Positions 1 through 7,362 of a DNA stretch of 14,611 bases are shown one piece after another; position 1 is the first letter of the stretch, and the number at the start of each line of letters is the position of its first letter. This stretch comes from JBAVQS01 sp049694275 (GTDB taxonomy: Bacteria; Chloroflexota; Anaerolineae; UBA4142; SHND01). Under the pieces are notes generated by a model, which saw nothing but the letters and a program-made list of their open reading frames with translations, ran no database searches and was not told where the DNA came from. The stretch is taken from assembly GCA_049694275.1 (NCBI GenBank), contig JBAVQS010000304.1:1-14611 (forward strand), given 5' to 3'. Made by a program: the position numbers and the translations under genes.

Positions 1-478
1 TCGAAACGACTTGCATGGGAAAGCGGGCGTCGATCTCATCGGGTGCGATGCGCAGGGTGCGCGCAATGGTATCCAGATCGCATGTTTCACCGAAGGTGGG
101 CGGAATCTGGCGCATCCAGAGGACATCTGCCTGTGCCTCCTTGTAGGTAAAGGTGACCGGAATCTGTCCTACCTCGAGATTGAGCGCGACGCGCTCGACC
201 GGCTGTCCAATGATTTCGCGCTGAATGAGAAACGCGGTGCCGAGGGTCGGATGACCGGCAAACGGCATCTCGGTCTCGACGGTAAAGATGCGGACGTCAT
301 AGCCGCCATTGCGCGGTTGGTCCGAGAGGATGAACGTGGTTTCAGAAAAGTGCATCTCGCGCGCAATCTGCTGCATCTCGTCGGTCGAGAGGTCGGCCGC
401 GTCCCGTACGACGGCAAGCTGGTTACCCGCATATTTCGATTCGGCGAATACGTCGAGGATGTAAAATGTCTTGTTCAT
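1..478 (-). CDS. PhzF-family epimerase/isomerase, C-terminus cut by window edge
   Basis: Reading the minus strand from the ATG at 478 gives an open frame of 159 codons that runs off the left edge, so only the N-terminal half is visible. It matches the PhzF/YddE fold family (diaminopimelate-epimerase fold, cofactor-free isomerases). The visible hallmarks are the N-terminal LDVFAESKYAGNQLAVV stretch, REMHFSETTF around residues 40-49 with the family's catalytic acid at Glu46, and MPFAGHPTLG at residues 71-80. A TGAGGT Shine-Dalgarno (485-490) sits 6 bases before the start. The gene begins 13 bases after the threonine synthase stop, so the two are almost certainly cotranscribed. Family members act on varied small molecules. 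The substrate cannot be told here, and no phenazine genes are nearby. The family call is very secure and the specific function is unknown. Confidence 0.93.
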   Translation of the reverse strand, partial: MNKTFYILDVFAESKYAGNQLAVVRDAADLSTDEMQQIAREMHFSETTFILSDQPRNGGYDVRIFTVETEMPFAGHPTLGTAFLIQREIIGQPVERVALNLEVGQIPVTFTYKEAQADVLWMRQIPPTFGETCDLDTIARTLRIAPDEIDARFPMQVVS

Positions 479-491
479 GATTGGACCTCAC

Positions 492-1595
492 TCATATAAG
501 CCCTAATGACTTGAGTCCGCTTCCGGTCAGGCTGACGACGGTCAGCCCTTGCAAGCCCTCCATCTTGTCGAGCGCTGCCACTGCGGTCGCACTCGTCGGC
601 TCGATGAGAATGCCCTGGTGCGCCAGCGCGGTTTGGGCCGCACGAATCTCCTCTTCGCTCACGGCGATCACCGCCCCGCCGGTCTCACGCACGGCGTGCA
701 GGATCTCGACCCCTCGCACCGGACGGCGGATCGCAATCCCTTCGGCGATGGTGCGGTTCGGCGCGACCGGCGCAGGTTCCGTGCTTCCGTTGGCAAACGC
801 GACGGCGAGGGGCGAGAGGTTGGCCGCCTGTGCGGCAAAGAGGCGCGGCATTTTATCAATGTGCCCGCGCGCCTGCAACTTTTGGAATCCACGATAGAGC
901 CCGATGAAATGGGTTCCGTGCCCGACGGGCAGGATGATGTTGTCGGGCGCCTGTTCAAGTTGTTCCCACAGCTCCCACGCCGTCGTCTGCATCCCGAACA
1001 GGGCAAACGGATTGTAATAGTGGGAGGCGTAATAGGCGCCGCCCGCCACGACCGCATCTTCTGCCGCCTTGCCGGCATTCTCGCGCGGTCCCTCAACCGA
1101 TACCAGCTCGGCGCCGTACGCCTGGGTCTGCAAGATCTTGTTCGAGGTGGTATGCGCCGGCACAAAGATTTGTGCATGCAGGCCGGCGCGGGCCGCATAG
1201 GCCGCGAGCGAAGCGGCGGCATTCCCTGAAGAGTCTTCGACGATTCGGTCGATGCCCAACGCCTTGAGGGCGCTCACCATCACCGTCGAGCCGCGATCTT
1301 TGAATGATCCGCTCGGATTGAGGAACTCGAGCTTGCCAAGCGCCGCGCGCTCGTGTACTTGGATGGGAACGAGTGGCGTCCATCCTTCACCTAGCGTCAC
1401 CGGCCCGGCATCTTCTGGCAGCGGCAGCAGTTGGCGATAGCGCCATAACGAAGCGATGCTCCGATCGATCCGCGCCGGATCAAACTCGGGCGTCCCCTTG
1501 ATCTCTAGGTGGCCGCCGCAGCGGATGCACACCCATTCAAACGTATGGAGAGGATATTCCGCGCCGCAGCGCGGGCAATCAATCAAGAGCGACAT
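492..1595 (-). CDS. thrC: Threonine synthase-like PLP enzyme
   Basis: A 367-residue fold-type II PLP enzyme, best read as threonine synthase (O-phosphohomoserine to threonine plus phosphate, cytosol). An N-terminal zinc-ribbon-like segment carries Cys7, Cys10, Cys23 and Cys26, as in archaeal-type threonine synthases. The PLP lysine is Lys99 in PSGSFKDRG. EDSSGNAAASLAAY follows, then the phosphate-binding loop PVGHGTHFIGLY. This loop has His where many relatives have Asn/Gly, a small oddity. The C-terminal SLTGSGLKS motif is typical. The length fits the family. The start at 1595 has no good Shine-Dalgarno but lies 9 bases after the SEC-C gene stop, so translational coupling is likely. It is the third gene of the apparent moaC operon. 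Other PLP lyases of this fold (cysteate synthase, threonine dehydratase) are less likely given the N-terminal ribbon. Confidence 0.9.
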   Translation of the reverse strand: MSLLIDCPRCGAEYPLHTFEWVCIRCGGHLEIKGTPEFDPARIDRSIASLWRYRQLLPLPEDAGPVTLGEGWTPLVPIQVHERAALGKLEFLNPSGSFKDRGSTVMVSALKALGIDRIVEDSSGNAAASLAAYAARAGLHAQIFVPAHTTSNKILQTQAYGAELVSVEGPRENAGKAAEDAVVAGGAYYASHYYNPFALFGMQTTAWELWEQLEQAPDNIILPVGHGTHFIGLYRGFQKLQARGHIDKMPRLFAAQAANLSPLAVAFANGSTEPAPVAPNRTIAEGIAIRRPVRGVEILHAVRETGGAVIAVSEEEIRAAQTALAHQGILIEPTSATAVAALDKMEGLQGLTVVSLTGSGLKSLGLI

Positions 1596-1604
1596 GGCCG
1601 GCCG

Positions 1605-2219
1605 CTAGCCCCGTCGGTGTCGCGCCCCGTGTCCAAATGCTTTTTGCGGCTCGGCCCGGCGCGTGTGGGCTGCGCGGATGGAATCGCCCAGCCATTCACG
1701 CAGCATGCCGGTCAAATGATCGAACCGGTGTTCGCTATTGGTTTCGAGCAACAGTTCCCGTTTGTCCAGCGTCACAGTCCCCAGAATCAGCTTGCCAATC
1801 TCATTTTCGATGAGCGGCTGGTAGGGGATCGCCCAGGTCGCGTGATCGCCGTTGCTCTCGATGGGCAGCAGGCTTTCGTTCGCTTCCAGGCTCTCGCGGA
1901 TGCCGGCAAAATCCGAGTGGGTGAATGTGCGCTCCAGGAGAATGACCGGGCTATAGCTTTGCTGGTCAGAGTCGAATGTGACAAAGGTCCAATCATCCTC
2001 ACGCCGGTGGCATCGCCCGAAGTGGCGCTTGCTGCCGCACCAGCAGGGGTCGGTCGCGCGCAGTCGTTTAAAAAAGATCATCGAGGTCTTGCGTCCGTTC
2101 GCCGTGTCGCCCCGGCCGCGTTTGCGCGATGGCGCGAGCGGCGGCTGCCAGTAATACTCGACGATGATCACGCCCTGGTCGGGCGTTGCTTCCAGAAAGG
2201 ATTCAAAATTGGGAATCAT
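1605..2219 (-). CDS. SEC-C motif protein of unknown function
   Basis: A 204-residue protein with one recognisable element, a SEC-C zinc-binding motif at residues 58-71 (PCWCGSKRHFGRCH; Cys59, Cys61, Cys70, His71; spacing CxC-x8-CH). SEC-C motifs occur at the end of SecA and in many small uncharacterised proteins. The rest, from about residue 75 to 185, is not recognised. The ATG at 2219 lies 2 bases past the moaC stop, which favours coupled translation. An internal Met47 (2081) directly before the motif could be an alternative start and would remove an odd arginine-rich stretch, LAPSRKRGRGDTANGRKTS, that looks poorly structured. The C-terminal tail is also rich in Arg, His and Gly. Membership of the moaC-thrC-phzF operon gives no clear functional hint. 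The gene is real, given the tight packing and intact motif; the role is unknown. Confidence 0.75.
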   Translation of the reverse strand: MIPNFESFLEATPDQGVIIVEYYWQPPLAPSRKRGRGDTANGRKTSMIFFKRLRATDPCWCGSKRHFGRCHRREDDWTFVTFDSDQQSYSPVILLERTFTHSDFAGIRESLEANESLLPIESNGDHATWAIPYQPLIENEIGKLILGTVTLDKRELLLETNSEHRFDHLTGMLREWLGDSIRAAHTRRAEPQKAFGHGARHRRG

Positions 2220-2221
2220 GG

Positions 2222-2710
2222 TTATTCTAACCTGATCTCACCGCTTTTCCCGCCCGCCTTGTAGACGAGCCGGATGTTGTTGATGCGGACGCCGCGATCG
2301 ACCGCTTTGACCATATCATAGATGGTGAGGGCCGCGTTGCTCACCGCTACCAGCGCTTCCATCTCGACGCCGGTCTTGCCGACGTTCTTGGCGGTTGCCG
2401 TGATGCCCACTCGCGCCGGTTCGGTCTCATTCCCGCTGGCGAGGGTTTCAAATTGGACCGCCACGTCGGTCAGGAGCAGGGGATGGCACATCGGAATAAG
2501 CTCGTGGGTCTTTTTGGCGGCCATAATCCCCGCCACCTGCGCCACCGTAAAGACATCCCCTTTGGGTATCCCGCCGGATTGGATGAGGGCGAGGGTTTCC
2601 GGTTTCATCTGCACCTCGCCGCGCGCAATGGCGGTCCGTTCGGTATCCGCCTTGCCGCCGACATCTACCATCCGGGCGCGCCCGCTGGCATCGATGTGTG
2701 AAAGCGCCAT
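2222..2710 (-). CDS. moaC: Cyclic pyranopterin monophosphate synthase MoaC
   Basis: A 162-residue MoaC, which converts the MoaA product 3',8-cyclo-7,8-dihydro-GTP to cyclic pyranopterin monophosphate in molybdenum cofactor synthesis. The diagnostic segments are MVDVGGK, IPKGDVFTVAQVAGIMAAKK, ELIPMCHPLLLTDV, GVEMEALVAVSNAALTIYDM and a final YKAGGKSGE. The frame stays open upstream to an ATG at 2797. MALSHIDASGRARMVDVG at 2710 is the better start because it gives the usual family length and because an extended -10 box (TGTTATAAT) ends 6 bases before it, so upstream codons would not be transcribed from that promoter. There is no Shine-Dalgarno, consistent with a leaderless message. It is the first gene of the minus-strand operon. 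No other moa or mob genes lie in the window. Confidence 0.96.
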   Translation of the reverse strand: MALSHIDASGRARMVDVGGKADTERTAIARGEVQMKPETLALIQSGGIPKGDVFTVAQVAGIMAAKKTHELIPMCHPLLLTDVAVQFETLASGNETEPARVGITATAKNVGKTGVEMEALVAVSNAALTIYDMVKAVDRGVRINNIRLVYKAGGKSGEIRLE

Positions 2711-2716
2711 GACAGG

Positions 2717-2745
2717 ATTATAACATAGCCGCGTACTAGATGAAA
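2717..2745 (-). promoter_or_regulatory. Extended -10 promoter for the moaC operon
   Basis: On the minus strand TGT-TATAAT is a perfect -10 hexamer (2717-2722) with the TGn extension (2723-2725). The -35 region near 2740-2745 (TTTCAT) is poor, as is usual for extended -10 promoters. The expected start point, 7 bases past the -10, is the A of the moaC ATG at 2710, so the transcript would be leaderless. Confidence 0.7.
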
Positions 2746-2758
2746 AAGCACATTGTCG

Positions 2759-2786
2759 TTGCCAACCGGTGCAGAAATGATATAAT
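2759..2786 (+). promoter_or_regulatory. Sigma-70-type promoter for the TPR protein-ligase unit
   Basis: TTGCCA at 2759-2764 (5 of 6 to consensus), a 16-base spacer, and TATAAT at 2781-2786 preceded by TGA (extended -10). The predicted start near 2793 gives a leader of about 64 bases before the ATG at 2857. It is back to back with the moaC promoter, so the two share a regulatory space of under 80 bases. Confidence 0.75.
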
Positions 2787-2856
2787 GCCCTTGTCACGCG
2801 TCGTGTTCCTGCCGAACTTGCAGTTGGTCAGGGTGACGCATGCAGAGGTAAAAACT

Positions 2857-4422
2857 ATGGCCGATTTGAGTATTACGCAGGAAGCGCCGGGGCGTCTGGT
2901 CCTGTGCAAGAGGCTGGCGCAGCGGTTGGGTAGCCTGGTGATTGGGCTCGGACTGGCAGGTGTGCTCCTTTATATGGTCGGTTCGCTGTTTTCCGATTCG
3001 GGATCGGGCGAGAACATCATCGTCTTTTTGCTCTTTCTCGGATTTACCACCTGGCGCTCCCTGTCGTCGGCCCTGGTTTCGACGAGCGCGGTCATTGACA
3101 GCGCCGAGCGCCGCGTGACCTTGACAACTGATTTCCTGGGAGCGCCGCTTCGCCGTGTCGATGTGGCGTTCGATCGCATCGTTCGTGTCCTCGTGACTTC
3201 ACGAACGCCGGTGATTGCCAATCGGACGGGAAGCCGCGCGGTGTGGCGCGTGGCGCTCGAAACCAGGGATACTCCCCTCCTCTATATCAATTCGAATGGG
3301 GCCTATCCCGAGATGGTCGACCTGGGCGGCAAGGTTGCCGGGCGCATTGGCCTCCCGCTCTCAGACGAGCTCAAACAGTTGAGCAGTCCGGACAGCCAAC
3401 CGACGACGCCGAGCCCGATTCAGGATTTTAGCGGCGGGGGGAGCCCGAGCTATGCGCCTCCGGTTGCCTCACCCATGCCGTTGGGCCGGCGCGTGCCGGC
3501 GCCCGCGAGGTCGTCCACCGCCAATCAGCCTCCTGCCAATACACTCATCATCAATTCAGGTACGCCGGATGCCGGATACCCCGCGTCGGATGTCCCCGAG
3601 CCGGCATCCTATATCCCTGCGCCGGTGATGAACGTCGGAGATGCAGGCGCTACTTATCTCCCCTCGTTGCCTGCTCTCGGCGCGATGGGGGATGCGGGCG
3701 CGATGTCCATGCCGGCGATGGCGCCGTTGGACCTATCCGGCTCTTTTAGCCAAGCGGCAACGCTCTCAATGCCGCCGCTGGGGTCTGGTTTTGACACGGG
3801 GCCATCGTTTAGCATGCCGCCGCTGGGCGGAACGGCGAGCGGCCAGGGGATGGGGACGGCCTCCTACTCGCAGCCCGCACTCGGTATGCCCGATCAGGCG
3901 CCGTTAGGCACGATCACATCGGTTTCGAGCGCGGTCCCCGCTGCGGCGTCGGTCGCAGCGCCAGAACCGGCCGCGCCCCCGGCGCAGAGTTGGGTGCGCC
4001 CGCGCACGTACGATGAACTGCAAAAGGCGATTGCCGACGATCCGAACGATGCGCAGGCTTACTATCAACTAGCGCGGTCGTGGCATGCCCGCGGCGGGTA
4101 TAACGAGGCGCTCGCCGCCTACCAGCAGGCGGTACACCTTGATCCGACGAGCGCGCCGGCGCAAAATGACCTGGGTGTGCTCTATCTGCAGCGCGGCAAG
4201 TATGGCGAGGCCGAAGTGGCCTTCCGGCGCGCCAGTGGGCTTGATCCCTTTTTTGTGGTCGGGCACTATAACCTGGGGATGTTGCTGGCGCGCACGCGGC
4301 GCAGCGGCGAGGCGCGCCAGGCGTTCATGCGCGGCCTGCAGAGCGCGGCGACCGACGCCGAGCAGCGGCTCTTTGAAAACGCCCAAAAAGGTATTTTCGT
4401 CAATCCCATTCTTAGCCCGTAA
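2857..4422 (+). CDS. Membrane-anchored TPR protein with proline-rich linker
   Basis: A 521-residue protein with three regions. Residues 23-45 and 53-66 are hydrophobic and look like two membrane segments, followed by a region of about 120 residues rich in strand-forming residues (for example RRVTLTTDFLGAPLRRVDVAFDRIVRV). Residues about 190-380 are low-complexity Pro/Ala/Ser/Gly/Met sequence with recurring MPPLG-type blocks. Residues about 395-510 hold three TPR-like helix pairs (AYYQLARSWHARGGYNEALA, then NDLGVLYLQRGKYGEAEVAF, then YNLGMLLARTRRSGEARQAF). The frame extends upstream to 2740, but the ATG at 2857 is preferred: AGAGGT at 2844-2849 is a good Shine-Dalgarno 7 bases away, and the promoter at 2759-2786 lies inside the longer reading. 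TPRs suggest a protein-binding scaffold at the membrane. I do not recognise a named family. The ligase gene starts 9 bases later. Confidence 0.85.
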   Translation: MADLSITQEAPGRLVLCKRLAQRLGSLVIGLGLAGVLLYMVGSLFSDSGSGENIIVFLLFLGFTTWRSLSSALVSTSAVIDSAERRVTLTTDFLGAPLRRVDVAFDRIVRVLVTSRTPVIANRTGSRAVWRVALETRDTPLLYINSNGAYPEMVDLGGKVAGRIGLPLSDELKQLSSPDSQPTTPSPIQDFSGGGSPSYAPPVASPMPLGRRVPAPARSSTANQPPANTLIINSGTPDAGYPASDVPEPASYIPAPVMNVGDAGATYLPSLPALGAMGDAGAMSMPAMAPLDLSGSFSQAATLSMPPLGSGFDTGPSFSMPPLGGTASGQGMGTASYSQPALGMPDQAPLGTITSVSSAVPAAASVAAPEPAAPPAQSWVRPRTYDELQKAIADDPNDAQAYYQLARSWHARGGYNEALAAYQQAVHLDPTSAPAQNDLGVLYLQRGKYGEAEVAFRRASGLDPFFVVGHYNLGMLLARTRRSGEARQAFMRGLQSAATDAEQRLFENAQKGIFVNPILSP

Positions 4423-4431
4423 TGAGGCGCC

Positions 4432-6171
4432 ATGAAATTTTCCAAACTTGTCGAATACCTGGCACAGCTAGAGGCGACCCCCAAGCGTCTCGAAATGACG
4501 CGTATCCTGGGCGACCTGTTTCAAAACGCCGATGCGCAAGAGATGGCGCCGATTGTCTATTTGACGCAAGAGCGCCTCGGGCCGAACTTTGAGGGCGTCG
4601 AGTTTGGCATCGGCGAGGCGCTGGCTGCCGCGGCGTTGGCGCAGGCGACCGGCAAAGAGCGCGGCGAGATTCGCGAGCTCTATAAAGCCAAAGGGGATTA
4701 CGGCGACGCGGCCGAAACGCTCTTGCCCAAGCGCAGCAAGGGGCTGGACGTGATCACCGTCTATAACTATCTCAAGGAGATTGCGACGACGAGCGGCGAA
4801 GGGACGGTGGAGAAAAAGGTGACGCTCCTGGCGGAACTGCTCGCCAAGATGAGCAGCCGCGAGGGTCGCTACTTGCTGCGCATCCCGATGGGGCGCCTTC
4901 GCCTCGGCGTCGGTGATGTGACGGTTCTCGACGGGCTCTCCTGGTCCGCCACCGGTGACAAGTCGCTGCGCCCCCAGTTGGAGCGCGCGTACAACCTGAC
5001 CTCGGATCTCGGCCTCGTCGCCAGTACCTTCAAGGCCGGGGGCGTCGAGGGGCTGCAAAAGATCGCGGTCTCGCTGGGGCATCCGATTCGGATGGAGCTG
5101 GCCGAACGCGCCAAGAGCGCGCAAGAGATTATCGAGCGGATGGAGGGCGAGTGCGCGCTCGAACCCAAGATCGACGGCTTTCGCTGCCAGTGCCACAAGG
5201 ATGGCAAGACGGTTCGTATCTTTTCGCGCAACCTGGAAGAGACGACGAACATGTTCCCCGACATTCGGGATGCGGTGGTTGCGCAGGTCAAGGCTAAAAC
5301 CGCGATCCTGGAAGGGGAGGCAATCGGGTATGACCCCGAGACGGGCGAGTTCAAGCCGTTCCAGGTGACGGTGCAGCGCAAGCGCAAACACGGAATTGAC
5401 GAGTTCAGCAAGGATGTCCCGCTGCGCCTGATGGCGTTCGACCTCCTTTATCTCAACGGCAAGGATTTCACAGGGGAGACCTACGAGACGCGCCACAATA
5501 CGCTCAAAAAGCTGATCCAGGAGGGCACGGGCATTGCGGTTATCGAGCAGCGCCTCACCGACCAGCCCAAAGTGGTGGACGAGTTTTTTATGGAAAAGAT
5601 CGAGGCCGGGCTGGAAGGGATTGTCGCCAAGCGGCTCGACTCGACGTACCAGGCGGGGGCGCGCAACTTTGACTGGATCAAGTTCAAACGCGCGTACCAG
5701 TCGCACTTGCGCGATACGGTGGATGTCGTCGTCGTCGGCTATCTGCTCGGGCGCGGCCAGCGGGCGCGGTTCGGGATCGGCGCGCTCCTCGGCGCGGTCT
5801 ATGACAAAAAGAACGATCGCTTTCGCACGATCGGCAAGGTGGGCACGGGCCTGAGCGATCTGGAATGGCCGGCTATGAAAAAGATGCTGGACGATCATTG
5901 CAAAACGCCCCACCAGCCGGCGCGCGTCGATGCGCTCATGATTCCGGATGTGTGGTGTGAGCCCAAATATGTGGTCGAGGTGCAAGCGGATGAGATCACG
6001 CGCAGTCCGATCCACACCGCGGGGCGTGAGGGCGACGAGCCGGGCTATGCGCTCCGTTTCCCGCGCATCCTGAATTTCGTGCGGGAGGACAAGAACCCGG
6101 AAGACGCGACCACCGAACAGGAAATCCTCGACATGTTTGCCAAACAGGGCAAAGCCAAGACCGCGGACTAG
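4432..6171 (+). CDS. lig: ATP-dependent DNA ligase, archaeal/eukaryal type I
   Basis: A 579-residue ligase that seals DNA nicks using ATP. Domain order is an N-terminal DNA-binding domain (about 1-205), the nucleotidyltransferase core (about 215-420) and the OB-fold (about 425-570). Visible motifs are motif I EPKIDGFR with the adenylated Lys246, the motif Ia-like FSRNLEETT (265-272), motif III-like LEGEAIGYD (293-301), motif IV LEGIVAKR (394-401), motif V DWIKFKR (414-420), and the C-terminal LRFPRI. Length and layout match archaeal LigI-type enzymes rather than the short LigD or phage ligases. A GAGG at 4424-4427 serves the start. The gene follows the TPR protein stop by 9 bases, so the two are probably cotranscribed. 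Bacteria also need an NAD-dependent LigA, which is not seen here, so this is likely an accessory repair ligase. Confidence 0.95.
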   Translation: MKFSKLVEYLAQLEATPKRLEMTRILGDLFQNADAQEMAPIVYLTQERLGPNFEGVEFGIGEALAAAALAQATGKERGEIRELYKAKGDYGDAAETLLPKRSKGLDVITVYNYLKEIATTSGEGTVEKKVTLLAELLAKMSSREGRYLLRIPMGRLRLGVGDVTVLDGLSWSATGDKSLRPQLERAYNLTSDLGLVASTFKAGGVEGLQKIAVSLGHPIRMELAERAKSAQEIIERMEGECALEPKIDGFRCQCHKDGKTVRIFSRNLEETTNMFPDIRDAVVAQVKAKTAILEGEAIGYDPETGEFKPFQVTVQRKRKHGIDEFSKDVPLRLMAFDLLYLNGKDFTGETYETRHNTLKKLIQEGTGIAVIEQRLTDQPKVVDEFFMEKIEAGLEGIVAKRLDSTYQAGARNFDWIKFKRAYQSHLRDTVDVVVVGYLLGRGQRARFGIGALLGAVYDKKNDRFRTIGKVGTGLSDLEWPAMKKMLDDHCKTPHQPARVDALMIPDVWCEPKYVVEVQADEITRSPIHTAGREGDEPGYALRFPRILNFVREDKNPEDATTEQEILDMFAKQGKAKTAD

Positions 6172-6197
6172 CCTCTCGACAGAACCCGATTCTCATT

Positions 6198-6752
6198 ATG
6201 GCAAAGGTTGACGTTTCTCTCACGCGCGCCACGCGCCTCTTGACCCCCGGACCGGTCACGCTCCTGACCGCACAGTACAAGGGCAAAAAGAATGTGATGG
6301 CGGCCGGCTGGGCGATGCCGATTTCGTCGAATCCGCCGATGGTGGCCGTCGCTGTCCATCCCGGTCGCTATACTTATGGCTTGATCGAAAAGAGCGGAGA
6401 TTTCGCCCTCAACATCCCCGCTCGCCCGCTGGCCGAAAAGGTGAAAAAGGCCGGGGACCTTTCTGGCGCGGATGTGGACAAGTTCCTCCAACTGGGGCTG
6501 ACCCCCTACGAGGGCAAGCAGGTGACCGCCCCGCTGATTGCCGAATGTGTGGGGCATCTCGAATGCGGAGTGGTCGAACGCGTGCCGGGGGGCGATCATG
6601 TGCTCTTTCTTGCCCAGGTCGTCGCCGCATCTGCGGAAGAGACGGCGTTCGATGGCGAGAAATGGACGCTGGTCGACGAAGAGGTCAAGCCGCTGCACCA
6701 TCTCGGCGGCAGCGTCTATGCTATCCTGGAGGCCCCGCTCGTCATCTCGTAA
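6198..6752 (+). CDS. Flavin reductase-like FMN-binding protein
   Basis: A 184-residue protein of the flavin reductase-like / DIM6-NTAB family (split-barrel FMN binding). Typical features are the opening TRLLTPGPVTLLTAQYKGKKNVMAAGWAMPISSNPPMVAVAV, seen here as consecutive family blocks over residues 9-53, the substrate and flavin loop HPGRYTYGLIEKSGDFALNI (54-73), and the C-terminal half with GLTPYEGKQVTAPLI and HHLGGSVYAIL. Members either reduce free flavin with NAD(P)H or simply bind FMN; the electron donor cannot be deduced. It starts 26 bases after the ligase stop on the same strand. Its Shine-Dalgarno is weak, so it may be read through from the ligase unit or have its own promoter. No partner monooxygenase is visible. 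Confidence 0.88.
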   Translation: MAKVDVSLTRATRLLTPGPVTLLTAQYKGKKNVMAAGWAMPISSNPPMVAVAVHPGRYTYGLIEKSGDFALNIPARPLAEKVKKAGDLSGADVDKFLQLGLTPYEGKQVTAPLIAECVGHLECGVVERVPGGDHVLFLAQVVAASAEETAFDGEKWTLVDEEVKPLHHLGGSVYAILEAPLVIS

Positions 6753-6765
6753 GAGCCACCACTAG

Positions 6766-6860
6766 TGTCATTTCGAGGTGTCTTTTGCCGAGAAATCTCG
6801 CTAGCGCAAGACGAGATTTTCCCAAAGGGACCTAATCGGCTCACTCCGTTCGAAATGGCA
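6766..6860. repeat. TGTCATTTCGA-family interspersed repeat with inverted ends (copy A)
   Basis: A 95-base element in the gap after the flavin reductase gene. The ends are inverted copies: TGTCATTTCGA (6766-6776) and TCGAAATGGCA (6850-6860), 10 of 11 matching. Inside is a perfect 8-base stem, AAATCTCG/CGAGATTT (6793-6800 and 6812-6819, loop 11), followed by TTTTCCC, which could also end transcription of the gene upstream. The right half, read on the minus strand, contains AGGTCCCTTTGGGAAAATCTC, closely matching copy B at 8296-8346. Confidence 0.75.
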
Positions 6861-6909
6861 TTTGTAGCGTTCAAAACAACTGTATAGCTTGAGAAATGGC
6901 ATGCGTAGC
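6852..6909 (+). repeat. Short imperfect direct repeat
   Basis: GAAATGGCATTTGTAGC (6852-6868) and GAAATGGCATGCGTAGC (6893-6909) agree at 15 of 17 bases with a 41-base period, just upstream of the PPOX gene. Its role is unknown; it may be repeat debris or a regulatory pair. Confidence 0.5.
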
Positions 6910-6928
6910 AAGAGTGACAGGAGATGTT

Positions 6929-7321
6929 ATGACGATCACGATTCCCGAAGGCAAGCACGATTTATTGTCCCGCGAGAAAAAGGCCTTTGCCAATCTGGCG
7001 CTGGTCCTTTCGGACGGCTCGCCCCAGGTTACGCCGATCTGGTTTGACTGGGATGGCGAGCATATTATCATCAACACGGCGCGCGGGCGGGTCAAGGACA
7101 AGGTCCTCAAAAAGCATCCGCGGGTCGCGCTGGATATTATCGACCCGGAGAACCCCTACCACTACCTGCTCATTCGCGGGCGGGTGACCGATGAGACCGA
7201 AGAGGGGGGATACGAGCAGATTTCCAGCCTGAACGTAAAGTATCACGGGAATCCGAATTACCCCAGGCATCCCGGCGAGGTGCGCGTGACGTACCGAATT
7301 ACGCCGGACCGTATTTTCTAG
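6929..7321 (+). CDS. PPOX-class, probably F420-dependent, oxidoreductase
   Basis: A 130-residue single-domain split-barrel protein of the pyridoxamine-5'-phosphate-oxidase-like class. Typical segments are LALVLSDGSPQVTPIWFDWDG, IIINTARGRVKDKVLKKHPRV and VALDIIDPENPYHYLLIRG, with the end RVTYRITPDRIF. The TPIWF and RGRVKDKVL blocks are those of the F420-binding branch, so F420 rather than FMN is the likely cofactor (inference from family). The frame is open upstream to 6896, but the ATG at 6929 is preferred because AGGAG at 6919-6923 lies 5 bases before it and the protein then begins at the expected place. No gene for F420 synthesis is in the window. It converges on the S1C protease gene across a shared palindrome. 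Confidence 0.88.
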   Translation: MTITIPEGKHDLLSREKKAFANLALVLSDGSPQVTPIWFDWDGEHIIINTARGRVKDKVLKKHPRVALDIIDPENPYHYLLIRGRVTDETEEGGYEQISSLNVKYHGNPNYPRHPGEVRVTYRITPDRIF

Positions 7322-7326
7322 AAACA

Positions 7327-7356
7327 ATGTGGGGCGACCGGCCGGTCGCCCCACAT
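7327..7356. terminator. Perfect 30-base palindrome between convergent genes
   Basis: The sequence ATGTGGGGCGACCGG is followed at once by its exact reverse complement, giving a 15-base-pair arm palindrome. It lies between the stop of the PPOX gene (7321) and the stop of the protease gene (7363), so it can fold in RNA from either strand. The plus side continues TCACTTTTA, a weak U tract. The GGGGCGA/TCGCCCC core recurs at 9376-9446, so this is also a member of an interspersed repeat family. Confidence 0.75.
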
Positions 7357-7362
7357 TCACTT

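Noticed and set aside
11..499. Plus-strand open frame of 162 codons at the left edge
   Set aside because: The opposite strand encodes a clear PhzF-family N-terminus; this frame is its shadow.
2740..2856. N-terminal extension of the TPR protein from an ATG at 2740
   Set aside because: It would include the promoter -10 box as coding sequence and has no ribosome site. The ATG at 2857 has AGAGGT 7 bases upstream.
4468..6015. Long minus-strand open frame of 515 codons opposite the DNA ligase gene
   Set aside because: It is an antisense shadow of a GC-rich gene. The translation is rich in Arg, Leu, His and Asp with no domain, while the plus strand encodes a complete ligase with all motifs.
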